Of a stretch of 64,000 nt of DNA, positions 27,671 through 36,941 are shown one piece after another. The position numbers were made by a program, and so were the translations under genes. The notes beneath the pieces are model-generated. The model saw only the letters and a list, made by a program, of their open reading frames with translations. It was not told the origin of the DNA and ran no database searches. The stretch's first letter is position 1. Every line of letters begins with the position of its first letter. The stretch is from assembly GCA_937951625.1 (NCBI GenBank), contig CALFBP010000004.1:90050-154049 (forward strand), read 5' to 3'. The DNA is from an uncultured Thermoguttaceae bacterium. GTDB lineage: Bacteria > Planctomycetota > Planctomycetia > Pirellulales > Thermoguttaceae.

Positions 27671-30600
27671 TCAGGCAACGCGCACCGCCGAAGGAGTTTC
27701 GCTCGTCGCGGGCGCGGGGGACGAGGACTTTTGTCCCACCAAAAGCAAGGGGGCTGCCACGAAGATCGAGCTATAGGTCCCGGTGATGATCCCCACGATG
27801 ATCGAAAACGCGAAACCGTGGATCGTGGGGCCACCGAAGAAGTAGAGCACCACGCAGGAGCCCCAGGCCGTCAACGAGGTGAGCAGGGTCCGGCTCAGGG
27901 TCTGGTTGATGCTGAGATTGATCATCGCGGGGGTGAGGTCCGGCGCCTTGCCTCGCACCTCGCGGATGCGGTCAAAGACCACTACCGTGTCGCTCACCGA
28001 GTAGCCGACGATCGTGAGAAAGGCCGCCACTTCGGTCATGCCGATCTTGAACGGTTCCAAGAGCAGGAATCGTAAGCCAATAGCGTTGAACAAGGGGGCC
28101 AGGTAGGCGCTTAGCGCGAGGCACCCCAAAGCGACCAGCACGTCGTGGACCAAGGCCACAATGGCTGCGATCCCGAAGCTCAACCGTTGGAAACGAATCC
28201 ACAGGTACAGCATGATCAGCAGGTTGCTAACCAGGATCGCATACACCGCCGCGACCCGCGTGCCCTGGGCCACGCTGCCGCCGATCGTATTCGACGAGGG
28301 GAAATGCGGAGAGTCGCGCAGGCGCTGCTCCATGGCGGCGAGCAGTTTTTGCGCTTCCTCGGCGGGCAGGTTGAGCCGTAGCTTCCATGTGCGAACAGGG
28401 GTTGGGTCGCCTTCGGGAAACTCGTCGTTGAAGACCTCGAAATCGACTTTGGTCACGGACTCCCCCCGTGCTTCCAGCTCGGCCCGAACTATTTGCTCGA
28501 CGGCCTCGCGGCGCATGGCTTGAGCAAATTCCAGCGTGGCCTCGGTCCCGCCCGCAAAGCGACCCGTTAACGCGGAAGGCTGCGTGGCGGTCGCCGGTTT
28601 TTCGGTTGGTTTGCTAGCGGGTTGTTCCGCCGCTTTTTCCTTCTCCCGTTCGGCAGGCTTCTCAGTCGCCGGGGAAGCTTGCTTGTCCCCAGGTTTCTCA
28701 GCCGACTTTTCGGCAGGCTTTTCGGCGGGATTCTCGACCGATGTTTCGGCCGCTTGGTCGCCAGGCATTTGGGCGGGCTTCTCCACGAGCTTCTCGACCG
28801 TTTTCCCGACCTGCTTTTCCGAGGGTTTTTCGCTCGGTTTTTCCAAAGGTTTCTCGCCTTTTTCGCCTGGCTGGGAAGCCGGTTGTTGGCCCGTTTTTGC
28901 TTCTGACGCCTTCTCGGCAGGTTCCGCCATGGCCAAAAGCACCGCGGCAGGATCGGTGGATACCAACCAAGTGGCGGGCGGTGCGTCGTTGCGGCTTTGG
29001 GTCTTGGGAGGCGGTTGATCCTTGCCCATGGGCAGCTCGGGCGGCTTGGCGGAACCAGCGGCGGATTTGTCCGCTCCGGCAATCGCCTTGATTCCGCTTA
29101 CCTTGACTGTGTTCGTCGTCAACTGGCCCGCGAACGTCTCCCGAATCAAGTCCTGGACTTTCTTCAGGTATTCCGCGGCGTCCACGTCGGGGGGGCTGGA
29201 GGTGTTGATCACGAAGCGGCGTCCCACTTCCTCGTCGCTGAGTTTCACGTCGCTGACTACCAGGTCGTGGTCGTGGAACTCGGGCAAGGCGTCGAGCTTG
29301 GCGCGGACGTAGGCGATGTCTTGGGGCTTGTCGAAAACGACCTGCACCGAGACCCCGCCCGTGAAATCGATGTTCAACAGGCCCGGCCCCCGGGCGATCA
29401 CGGCCAACAGGCCGATCACGACTACGGCGACGGAAAGGGCGTAGGCCTTGTAACGCATCGACCAGAAATCGAAGTTCACCCTGGTGAAGAATCGCATCAT
29501 CTTGAGCTTGCTGATCCACTTCTGCCGCTCGGCCACGTCGAACACCACGTGGACGCAGAAGACGGACGTGTAGAGGTTGATGGCCACGCCCAGGAACAGC
29601 GTGATGGCGAAGCCCTTGATCTGCTCCTGACCGATGGCGTAGAGCACGGCCGCGGAGATCAACGTGGTGACGTGGGAATCGAGGATCGCCGAAAACGCCC
29701 GGTCGAAGCCGTTGCGAATCGCCATGCGGATCGTGGCCCCACGATCCAGCTCTTCGCGCATGCGTTCATAGATGAGCACGTTCGAGTCCACCGCCATGCC
29801 GATGGTCAGGGCGAAGCCCGCCAGCCCGGGCAACGAGAAGGCGGCCTTGATGAGGATCATGCAGGCCAGGAGGAGCACCATGTTGATGGCCAAGGCCACG
29901 CAGGCCACGATCCCCGAGAAGCGGTAATAAATCAGCATGAAGCCCGCGGCGAAGATCGTCGACAGGATCATCGAGTTCGTGCCCATGCGGATCGTATCGC
30001 TGCCCAGAGTGGGGCCGGTGAAGATTTCGCTGATCGGTTGCGGGCTGAGGGCCGTGGGCAGGCTTCCCGCGTTCAGCACGTCGACCAACTCCTGCACCTC
30101 CTCCTGGGTGAAATCTCCGGTGATTTCCCCGCTGTCGGAGATGGCGCTTTTGATGAAAGGGGCCGAGTGCAGGTAGCCGTCGAGGATGATGCCCAAGTAG
30201 TACTTGACGTTCTGTTCGGCGTCGGGCAAGTGGGAGCCTGTCAGGCGGCTGAAACGCAAGGCGCCCGCGTTGTTGAACCGGAAGTGGACGCTCGGCCGTC
30301 CCATGGATTCCGAAACCGTGGCCTGGGTCAGATAGCCGCCGTTGACGTCGAACTGGTCCTTGACGACGAGCACTTCCAAGGTGTCTTCGAGTTTTCCGGT
30401 TTGGGGGTTGCGGCGGCTGACCTTGCGGATCGCGGCGTCCGGATGGTCGAAGCTTTTTTCCTTGCCCCGGGCCACCGGCACCCACCATGCCAGCAGATTG
30501 CCCTGGTCGTCGCGCAATTCGAGCTGATTCTCCGGCATGGTTCTGGCCCGCTCGATGTAGGACCGATACTGCGGGCGAAACGTGGTGGCGAGAATGCGAA

Positions 30601-31069
30601 ACTCGAGCGTGCCGATGCGGCTAATGAGCGACTTCATGCGTCGGGCCTCGGCTTCGTCGGCCTCAGGCACGATGATTTCGATCTGCCGCGATCCATAGGG
30701 ACGAATAATGATCTCGCGCACGCCGCCGGGGTTGATGCGGCGTCCCACGGCACCGATCAATTTGTCCATTTGCAGGGCCTGCTGTTCGGCCAAATCACCG
30801 CCCAGCACTCCCTGAGAACCCGCGGCGTGTTGGAGTTTCTCTGCTTCCGCCACCTCGTAGACGAGGATCACGCCGCCGCGGAGATCGATGCCCAGCTTGG
30901 GCGGCCAGCCGAACACGCAGATCACGATCCCCGCCAACGTGGTGAACAACACCAAGGAGATCTTGCCGAAGTATTCCGGCATGCGCCACAGCCGGGAAAG
31001 GTAGTAGCCCAACACGCAGGGCACCACGAAAACCGCCAGCACGACCAAAAGATTCGCGTACCAAGCCAT
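27671..31069 (-). CDS. secDF: Fused protein translocase SecDF with a Lys/Glu/Pro-rich insert
   Basis: This 1132-residue protein joins SecD and SecF, which use proton flow to pull secreted proteins through SecYEG. SecD marks include LGIDLRGGVILVYEV and GFALTIGMAVDSNVLIYERMREEL. SecF begins near residue 570 with LLNIDFTGGVSVQVVF and ends with IVGYSVSDTVVVFDRIRE. The SecF periplasmic region is interrupted at about residues 713-834 by a low-complexity stretch of K-P-A/S-E-type repeats. This insert is not part of the usual domain and may be a flexible spacer. YajC is encoded just upstream, giving the normal yajC-secDF order. Confidence 0.95.
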   Translation of the reverse strand: MAWYANLLVVLAVFVVPCVLGYYLSRLWRMPEYFGKISLVLFTTLAGIVICVFGWPPKLGIDLRGGVILVYEVAEAEKLQHAAGSQGVLGGDLAEQQALQMDKLIGAVGRRINPGGVREIIIRPYGSRQIEIIVPEADEAEARRMKSLISRIGTLEFRILATTFRPQYRSYIERARTMPENQLELRDDQGNLLAWWVPVARGKEKSFDHPDAAIRKVSRRNPQTGKLEDTLEVLVVKDQFDVNGGYLTQATVSESMGRPSVHFRFNNAGALRFSRLTGSHLPDAEQNVKYYLGIILDGYLHSAPFIKSAISDSGEITGDFTQEEVQELVDVLNAGSLPTALSPQPISEIFTGPTLGSDTIRMGTNSMILSTIFAAGFMLIYYRFSGIVACVALAINMVLLLACMILIKAAFSLPGLAGFALTIGMAVDSNVLIYERMREELDRGATIRMAIRNGFDRAFSAILDSHVTTLISAAVLYAIGQEQIKGFAITLFLGVAINLYTSVFCVHVVFDVAERQKWISKLKMMRFFTRVNFDFWSMRYKAYALSVAVVVIGLLAVIARGPGLLNIDFTGGVSVQVVFDKPQDIAYVRAKLDALPEFHDHDLVVSDVKLSDEEVGRRFVINTSSPPDVDAAEYLKKVQDLIRETFAGQLTTNTVKVSGIKAIAGADKSAAGSAKPPELPMGKDQPPPKTQSRNDAPPATWLVSTDPAAVLLAMAEPAEKASEAKTGQQPASQPGEKGEKPLEKPSEKPSEKQVGKTVEKLVEKPAQMPGDQAAETSVENPAEKPAEKSAEKPGDKQASPATEKPAEREKEKAAEQPASKPTEKPATATQPSALTGRFAGGTEATLEFAQAMRREAVEQIVRAELEARGESVTKVDFEVFNDEFPEGDPTPVRTWKLRLNLPAEEAQKLLAAMEQRLRDSPHFPSSNTIGGSVAQGTRVAAVYAILVSNLLIMLYLWIRFQRLSFGIAAIVALVHDVLVALGCLALSAYLAPLFNAIGLRFLLLEPFKIGMTEVAAFLTIVGYSVSDTVVVFDRIREVRGKAPDLTPAMINLSINQTLSRTLLTSLTAWGSCVVLYFFGGPTIHGFAFSIIVGIITGTYSSIFVAAPLLLVGQKSSSPAPATSETPSAVRVA

Positions 31070-31235
31070 AGATTCTCGATTGTCGAAAGGTTGGGTTTAA
31101 GTTTTTCGGTCTTGGAGTTCGACTCGGGATATGGGAACTTTGCCCTCGCCAACGTGGCGTCCGCCTTTGACGTTAAGATACAGTGCCGCCTCGGCGATTT
31201 CCCGGCGAGGCGCTAGTTTCCAATGCCCAAGCTCC

Positions 31236-31586
31236 CTAATCTTTTTTTGCCGGCGTGGCTTGAGGTTCTTCCTCGCGCAGGACTCGGGCGATGGCACCCA
31301 ACGAGACTTTCAGCCGCGTGTTGTTGTTCTCGTCCACACGGATCGTCACCGCGTTGGCCTCCCGGTGGACGTTGGTCACCACGCCGTAGATGCCCCCATG
31401 CGTCATCACGTGATCGTTGGGCTTCAGTGCCTGAATCATCGCTTCGCGCCTACGGGCCTCCTGACGCTGCGGCCGGATGAACAATAGATAGAAAAGGATG
31501 AGGATTGCGAAGATCGGCCATAACTGCATCCATGCGGCGGGCCCAGCGTTCCGGCCATTGTCGGCCTGGGCGATTAACCACGTCAT
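31236..31586 (-). CDS. yajC: Preprotein translocase accessory subunit YajC
   Basis: The 116-residue product has one membrane segment (LWPIFAILILFYLLFI), followed by RPQRQEARRREAMIQALKPNDHVMTHGGIYGVV, the hallmark of YajC. It binds SecDF in the inner membrane. It lies 166 nt upstream of secDF on the same strand. The ATG at 31586 is preferred over an in-frame TTG at 31622. Confidence 0.95.
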   Translation of the reverse strand: MTWLIAQADNGRNAGPAAWMQLWPIFAILILFYLLFIRPQRQEARRREAMIQALKPNDHVMTHGGIYGVVTNVHREANAVTIRVDENNNTRLKVSLGAIARVLREEEPQATPAKKD

Positions 31587-32036
31587 GCTTTCGAAAATAG
31601 ATCCCACGCGCACGCCCCCCAATCTGGAGATGCAAAGCCAATAGTCCAGTATGATAAAAGCTTACGCACCAAGGGACAAGGGCAACCACCACACCCCCCG
31701 AGTGAAGGGCCTGCTGCATACGACCTTACCCTGCCCAAGCCCTAAACCAACCCACCCCATCACACGTCACGTTTGCCCATTTGTGCCAGCCACCCTATTC
31801 GCTTGCATGGTAACCCGGCCGCCGCAGCTTGCCGCACCTGCGTTTTCCCGCCGGCTTATTTTATTCTGCGGGTACACGCTCGCGATTTGCAGGGAAGTTG
31901 GTTTTCTTTGGTTGAATGTGTTAAAATAATTGAACAACGGTCGGATTTCGGAATCCGGGATCTGGCTTTGGCGCAGCGCTAACCGAGTCGCGGTGTTGCA
32001 GTAGCTTGTCGCGAGGCTTATCGAAGGGTGATTTAC
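31587..32036. other. Divergent intergenic region
   Basis: About 450 nt lie between yajC and the metalloprotease gene. TTGGTT (31898-31903) and TAAAAT (31922-31927), 18 nt apart, could be a weak rightward promoter. No coding frame is convincing. Confidence 0.4.
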
Positions 32037-34946
32037 GTGACGTCCCGGCGACGCAGGTCATGGAACCGGCCGAGGCCATTGCGATTCGAGCCGTTGGAGG
32101 ATCGTTCGCTTCTGAGTTTGACAGCCGCCGTAGCGGCTGAGGATGTCTTCCCGCGTCCGGCCGCGGAGCTTTCCCAGTCGGGCCGCGGGAGCAAAGCCGG
32201 GACGACTTCCACGGCTTTAGCGATTGGCGCCGCAGTGGAAGTATCGAGCGAACGTCCCGGATCGACCGTTCCTGGCCCAGTTCCCTCAAGTCCAAAGCTG
32301 TTTTCCACGCCTCTGTTGCAGCAGATCGAAGGCTCGACAACGCCCGGCTCGCCGCTTGCGGCGACCCCTCCGCGGCCGAATCTCATCCCCTTCAAACCCG
32401 CGGATTGGAGCGACAAGATTGTCGTGTCCAATGTGCAGGGCACGAACGTCGGCGGCGCCCTCTCGCCCGATGACGAGCTTTACGTGGATTGGGCGGTGCA
32501 AAATATTGGCAGCCGTCCGGTAACCAGGCCGTTCCAGGTCAAACTCTTCGTCGACGGCAAGCTGCGCAACACGCGGTTGATCGAGACGCCCCTCGATGTA
32601 AATGAATACGTGTCCGTCGAGGACTTTTCCATCGGTCGGCTCGGTGTGGGCCAACACAAGATTCAGATCCAGATCGACACGGCGAACGCCGTTGCCGAAA
32701 GCAATGAAAAGGACAACGGGTACACGAAAACGATCACCGTCAGCCGACCGAACCTCACCCCCTTCTTGCCCAAAGGCTGGTCGGACAAGATCGTAGTTTC
32801 CAGCCGAACCGGCACGCACGCCGCGGACAAGTTGTATTCGAATCAGACCCTGTATGTGGATTGGGCGGTGATCAACAACGGCAAGCCGCCGGTCAAGCAG
32901 CCGTTTGAAACCCGGTTGTACGTCGATGGGGAGCTGAAAAACACCTGGGTTACGAACCCTCCGCTGAACGGTAACTCTCCCGTATTGGTCGAGGATTTCG
33001 CCCTCGGCCCGCTCAGCCCTGGTAAACATACGATTCAGCTTCGTGTCGATGCGACCAGGGCCGTGGTCGAGAGCAATGAGAAGGACAATGTTTTCACCAA
33101 GACGATCACCGTGTATCGTCCGATCCTCAAGCCAAACCTGACTCCCTACCAGCCCAGCGGATGGTCCAACAAGATCGTGGTTTCCACGACACGCGGTACG
33201 AACACGGATTCGGGCAGCTTTCTCGTAGGCCAAACACTCTACGTGGATTGGGCGGGAATCAACAACGGCGACGCTGCGACGGATAAACCGTTCAACAGTC
33301 AATTATTTGTGAACGGGAATCTCGTCCGCACGTTCACTTCCCCTGCTCCGCTGAACCCTGGGGAAATCGTTCGTTATGAAGACGTTTCCATCGGAGCTTT
33401 AAGCCCTGGCCGACACACGATCGAAATTCGCCTGGATAGTGGGGGCGTCATTGGGGAACACAACGAGAGTGATAATAGCTTTTCGCGCACCATCACCGTC
33501 GCATCTCGGCCGACCATCGAGTTTGTCGTCAATTACACCGACTCGCCGGGCGAGGGGTTCTTCGATCCCCAACGGGGGTCTCAGCGCCGGGCTGCCTTCG
33601 AATACGGCCTCGGAATTTGGTCCAACGCCCTTGCCAAGGCCTATGAGGGCGAGAGGATCACGGTAAGCGCTTCGATGGATCCCATGGGAGGAAGCGCGAA
33701 CTGGGCCGTGTTCGGGTGGGGCGGCCCGAATTACCTCCGTTGGAACTTCGGCGGCGCCGCTCTCGCGAACACCGTGTACTCCGACGCTTTGGCGAACCAC
33801 CTTGCTGGCCGCGACCTGGCACCCGGCTCGCCGGAGATCGTCGCTCGCTTCAACTCCGATATCGACAGTCCTGCTGTACTCGGCTCGATCGATTGGTACT
33901 ACGGCCTGGACGGCAACCCGGGCGACGATGTCGATTTCGTGTCAGTCGTCGTCCATGAACTCGGACACGGCCTGAATTTCCTTCACAACATCGACGCCAG
34001 CTCCGGCGCCTGGAACATCGGCGGCTATCCGGGTATTTTCGACCGCTTTTTGGAAACCGGCGGCGGCACGCGACTGACCTCTCTGGACAACGCGGGGCGA
34101 AAGGCAGCCATCACCAGCAACAACCTGTTCTGGGGCGGAAGCCAGGGCCGCGGCGGCAATGGCGGCGTGCGCCCCAAGATGTATGCCCCGAATCCCTACG
34201 ACCCAAGCTCCAGCGTCTCTCATACCGACGAGGCCACGCACGAATATGATTTGATGAGCCCGCTTTACAGTGGCCCCAATCACTCGCCGAGTCCGATCGT
34301 GCTTGGCATGTTGGCCGACATGGGCTGGAACCCGCGATCCAGCGCCTCGACTGCCATGGTTCAGGGGACGGCCATCGCCGCTTTGGGCGAGGAAGGCTTT
34401 GCCCCGTTTGCGGCCTGGATGGAACAAAGATACGAATGCACGCCGCAAGTGCCCGTTTCGCGCGAGGGTCCTTCCACGAAGCCTTTCGATCTGGCCAGCG
34501 TTGGGAACGACGCTTCGTTTGCAAGCGCCGCGCTAAGCCATCTTAGCTGGGGGGCGTTCGAACACGCCAATCCGCAGACGCGTGGAACTCTTAATCCGGC
34601 GTCTCATGGGTATCTGAATCGTCGTGGTGTGGGGATCACAGCGGCTGGGGTGTCCATTTCTGCCAGCGTGAACTCGGATTGGGAGAGCTACCCCATCGCG
34701 CGCGCCAGATTCCCCGAGCGATCGGCCGCGTGGGCCGACACCGACGCTAATGCGAGACGAATCGCCCTCGTGAATCCGGCGAACATGAGGCGCGCAAAGG
34801 ATGGCGGTCGTGATCTCGTGCCGGATGCTTTCAAAGGTGGAGCGCTCGAAGAACGCTGCCATGCCCCCAGCCAGAGCAAGGCGCGACTGCGAGACCTCGC
34901 CCTCGCGGCTCAAGCTCCTACGCCCAGGGCCGATCAGGCAACCTGA
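32037..34946 (+). CDS. Secreted CARDB-repeat metalloprotease-like protein (LEPR-x-LL class)
   Basis: The N-terminus contains PLRFEPLEDRSLLSL, the planctomycete EPLEDR-x-LLS export or surface signature. Three CARDB-like adhesion repeats follow (about residues 115-490), each running from PNL-P through WSDKIVVS to ESNEKDN. Next is a catalytic-looking domain with VVHELGHGLNFLH (His at about residue 640), the zinc-binding H-E-x-x-H-x-x-x-x-x-H motif in metzincin form. The last 180 residues lack recognised domains. The product is probably a surface-attached or secreted protease. GTG 32037 is chosen because GAAGGG lies 8 nt upstream; GTG 32028 is the alternative. Confidence 0.82.
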   Translation: MTSRRRRSWNRPRPLRFEPLEDRSLLSLTAAVAAEDVFPRPAAELSQSGRGSKAGTTSTALAIGAAVEVSSERPGSTVPGPVPSSPKLFSTPLLQQIEGSTTPGSPLAATPPRPNLIPFKPADWSDKIVVSNVQGTNVGGALSPDDELYVDWAVQNIGSRPVTRPFQVKLFVDGKLRNTRLIETPLDVNEYVSVEDFSIGRLGVGQHKIQIQIDTANAVAESNEKDNGYTKTITVSRPNLTPFLPKGWSDKIVVSSRTGTHAADKLYSNQTLYVDWAVINNGKPPVKQPFETRLYVDGELKNTWVTNPPLNGNSPVLVEDFALGPLSPGKHTIQLRVDATRAVVESNEKDNVFTKTITVYRPILKPNLTPYQPSGWSNKIVVSTTRGTNTDSGSFLVGQTLYVDWAGINNGDAATDKPFNSQLFVNGNLVRTFTSPAPLNPGEIVRYEDVSIGALSPGRHTIEIRLDSGGVIGEHNESDNSFSRTITVASRPTIEFVVNYTDSPGEGFFDPQRGSQRRAAFEYGLGIWSNALAKAYEGERITVSASMDPMGGSANWAVFGWGGPNYLRWNFGGAALANTVYSDALANHLAGRDLAPGSPEIVARFNSDIDSPAVLGSIDWYYGLDGNPGDDVDFVSVVVHELGHGLNFLHNIDASSGAWNIGGYPGIFDRFLETGGGTRLTSLDNAGRKAAITSNNLFWGGSQGRGGNGGVRPKMYAPNPYDPSSSVSHTDEATHEYDLMSPLYSGPNHSPSPIVLGMLADMGWNPRSSASTAMVQGTAIAALGEEGFAPFAAWMEQRYECTPQVPVSREGPSTKPFDLASVGNDASFASAALSHLSWGAFEHANPQTRGTLNPASHGYLNRRGVGITAAGVSISASVNSDWESYPIARARFPERSAAWADTDANARRIALVNPANMRRAKDGGRDLVPDAFKGGALEERCHAPSQSKARLRDLALAAQAPTPRADQAT
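32379..33502 (+). repeat. Three tandem CARDB-coding repeats of about 370 bp
   Basis: Three consecutive units starting near 32379, 32746 and 33130 encode similar 120-residue modules, each with PNL-P-W-S-KIVVS, LYVDWA, V-DF/DVS-G-L-G-H-I and ES/HNE-DN. They arose by internal duplication but have diverged at the DNA level. Confidence 0.75.
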
Positions 34947-34971
34947 GCGATTGAAGAGAACCGCGGTGGTT

Positions 34972-36114
34972 TTACGGCGATGCGGTGGCCGGTCGGCAGT
35001 AGGCCAGCGTCAGCAGGGCGTAACCGGTTACCAGGCTTGGATCGGCCTCCAACCAGCGGGGATTGTCGTTGATCCAGGAACCATCGGGCCGCTGGCGTCG
35101 GAGGATCTCGGCCGCCAGCTCTTGTCGCCAAGCGTGTTTCACGCCGCGGTCATCCTCGACCACGTCGAGTTTCATCGCGTCCAATGCCTTGGCAAAGGTG
35201 TGGTAGTAGTAATACAGCCCCGCATTGCCCATTCCCGGATTGGACTCCAGCGTGTAATGCCTGCGGATCCACTCGAAAGCGGCCTTGACGCGGGGGTCGT
35301 CCGGCCCCACGCCTGCATGAATCATGCTCTTAAGTCCAGCGTAGGTCATCGACCCATAGCTGCGTAGCCCACCCTCGGGAGTCTTGTCGGCCATGCTCAC
35401 CCCGCCCGAGGCGGGAGTGTAGTAAAAGCCCCCATCAGGATTTTTGGCCGCGAAGCCGGTCGTATTGTGCTCGCTCTCGAAGTTCTGGCACCGCGAGACG
35501 AAAACAAGGGCCTTCTGGATGGCCTCGTCCTCTGGGCCGTTGCCGAGGGCACGGAGGGCTTCGATAAAGAACTGGGTGTTGGAGAGGTCGGGCCGCTTGT
35601 GCCTACCGTAGCCTGCGCCTCCATAGTTGAAATCCGATGGGTCGACAGGCTGCCCGGTCCCCCACTGCTGTCCCTTGACGAAGGCTTCGGCATCTTTCAA
35701 AAGCTTGGTGTAACGGCCATCCTTGTTGGCGGCGGAAAAACACATAATGGCCAGGCAGGTTTCGTAATTGGCATAAAGTGCGCCAGGCTGGTAGATTCCT
35801 CCGTCCTCATGTCGGAGGCCCTCAAGATACTTCAACCCGTTTGCTACAAGCGGGTCCTCGACGCCCACGCCGTGCCGCAGCAAGGCCGTGACCACGATCG
35901 CCGTGGGTCCAGGTCCGACCGAACCGGAGAACGATCCGTCGGGGGCCTGGGCCTTGACGCGCAAGAATTCCACGGCCCGATCCACCGCGGCCTGGAACGC
36001 GGCGGGATCCACGCGCGGCGCAACAGGGTCGGCACCCAGCGCCACCAACCCCGTCGCAGCGAACAGGCAGAACCCAATCCAAACCGTCAAAATGATCGTA
36101 TCGAAAGATTTCAA
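34972..36114 (-). CDS. Secreted protein with squalene-cyclase/prenyltransferase-like repeats
   Basis: From TTG 36114, with AGAGGAG about 7 nt upstream, the product is 380 residues long. It has a signal peptide (TIILTVWIGFCLFAATGLVALG) and an alpha/alpha toroid of terpenoid-cyclase-type repeats, for example LKYLEGLRHEDGGIYQ, NPDGGFYYTPASGG and QRPDGSWINDNPRW. The D-x-D-D-T-A acid motif of squalene-hopene cyclase is absent, so it is not expected to cyclise terpenes. Such proteins are common in planctomycetes with unknown function, perhaps binding rather than catalysis. Confidence 0.82.
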   Translation of the reverse strand: MKSFDTIILTVWIGFCLFAATGLVALGADPVAPRVDPAAFQAAVDRAVEFLRVKAQAPDGSFSGSVGPGPTAIVVTALLRHGVGVEDPLVANGLKYLEGLRHEDGGIYQPGALYANYETCLAIMCFSAANKDGRYTKLLKDAEAFVKGQQWGTGQPVDPSDFNYGGAGYGRHKRPDLSNTQFFIEALRALGNGPEDEAIQKALVFVSRCQNFESEHNTTGFAAKNPDGGFYYTPASGGVSMADKTPEGGLRSYGSMTYAGLKSMIHAGVGPDDPRVKAAFEWIRRHYTLESNPGMGNAGLYYYYHTFAKALDAMKLDVVEDDRGVKHAWRQELAAEILRRQRPDGSWINDNPRWLEADPSLVTGYALLTLAYCRPATASP

Positions 36115-36258
36115 CGTGTCGCTCCTCTCAGGACATTGCAAAAAGGGTGACCCGCTGCGAGGAGAGCGGCCAACCAGTCGGTCGAAAAACCACCTTTGAG
36201 AACTCGTCTGACTTTTCATGCCCGACGAATTCACATTTTGTGGCTATGTATCGTAATC

Positions 36259-36546
36259 TTAACTCAACACAGCGAGGATATCGCGCTCGCTCAAGATCAG
36301 TAATTCCTCGCCTCCGACCACTACCGTGGTCCCGGCATATCGCTGGAAGAGAATCCTATCTCCTTCGCTCACTTGAGGTTGCGCCCTCTGTCCGTTGGCC
36401 AAACGCTGGCCATCGCCGATCGATAGAACACGCCCTTGTTGAGGCTTTTGTTGAGCGTTGTCCGGCAAGACAATTCCACCGGCCGTGCGATCGTTGGACT
36501 GAATGGGCTTGACGACAACCTTTTCATCCAAAGGCACCAACTTCAT
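36259..36546 (-). CDS. groES: Co-chaperonin GroES
   Basis: The 95-residue protein matches GroES throughout: MKLVPLDEKVVVKPIQ, then the mobile loop TAGGIVLPDNAQQKPQQGRVLSIGDG, then GDRILFQRYAGTTV and ILSERDILAVL. It forms the lid of the GroEL folding chamber. No groEL gene adjoins it, so this is a stand-alone copy. The start at 36546 follows GGAG at a somewhat long spacing. Confidence 0.95.
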   Translation of the reverse strand: MKLVPLDEKVVVKPIQSNDRTAGGIVLPDNAQQKPQQGRVLSIGDGQRLANGQRAQPQVSEGDRILFQRYAGTTVVVGGEELLILSERDILAVLS

Positions 36547-36941
36547 CGCGATGTACACTCCGGGGCTGGCCCGCCGCCAAAGAACTAGGCATCTTCCCAT
36601 CGAGCCAAGGCGCGGACAGCGGGGGGCTGTCATGCTACCGCGTCGGCCACTCCCAACCTCCGAGGGGAAAAGCCCTCAAGCACCGTGGCGGCACGAACTT
36701 GATTGTCACACGCCTCAAGACGCTCGACAAGGGACCCATGTACCCAACTGATTGACTATTTAAGACTACCTCTAAAGATCCATGCCGCTTTGCAGATGGG
36801 TTCCGCTGATATCAGGCAATTAGCTGAAGGCTTGGGGTGCAACATCGAGACGGCGCTACTTCCAAATCAACGCTACGGAGCCGCCCCAGTTGGTTGCGAT
36901 CGATGTTCGGAGACCAAACGTTGCCTTTCCGACGGCGCTTC
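36547..36941. other. Intergenic stretch, nothing recognised
   Basis: About 395 nt lie upstream of groES and downstream of the EndoQ-like gene. No CIRCE-type inverted repeat was seen near groES, and no other gene could be supported. Confidence 0.4.

Noticed and set aside
28997..31216. 739-codon open frame on the plus strand
   Set aside because: It is entirely antisense to secDF, has a His/Asp/Gly/Gln composition typical of shadow frames in G+C-rich genes, and shows no family motif.
36547..36700. CIRCE heat-shock operator before groES
   Set aside because: No 9-bp inverted repeat of the CIRCE type with a 9-nt spacer was found upstream of the groES start.
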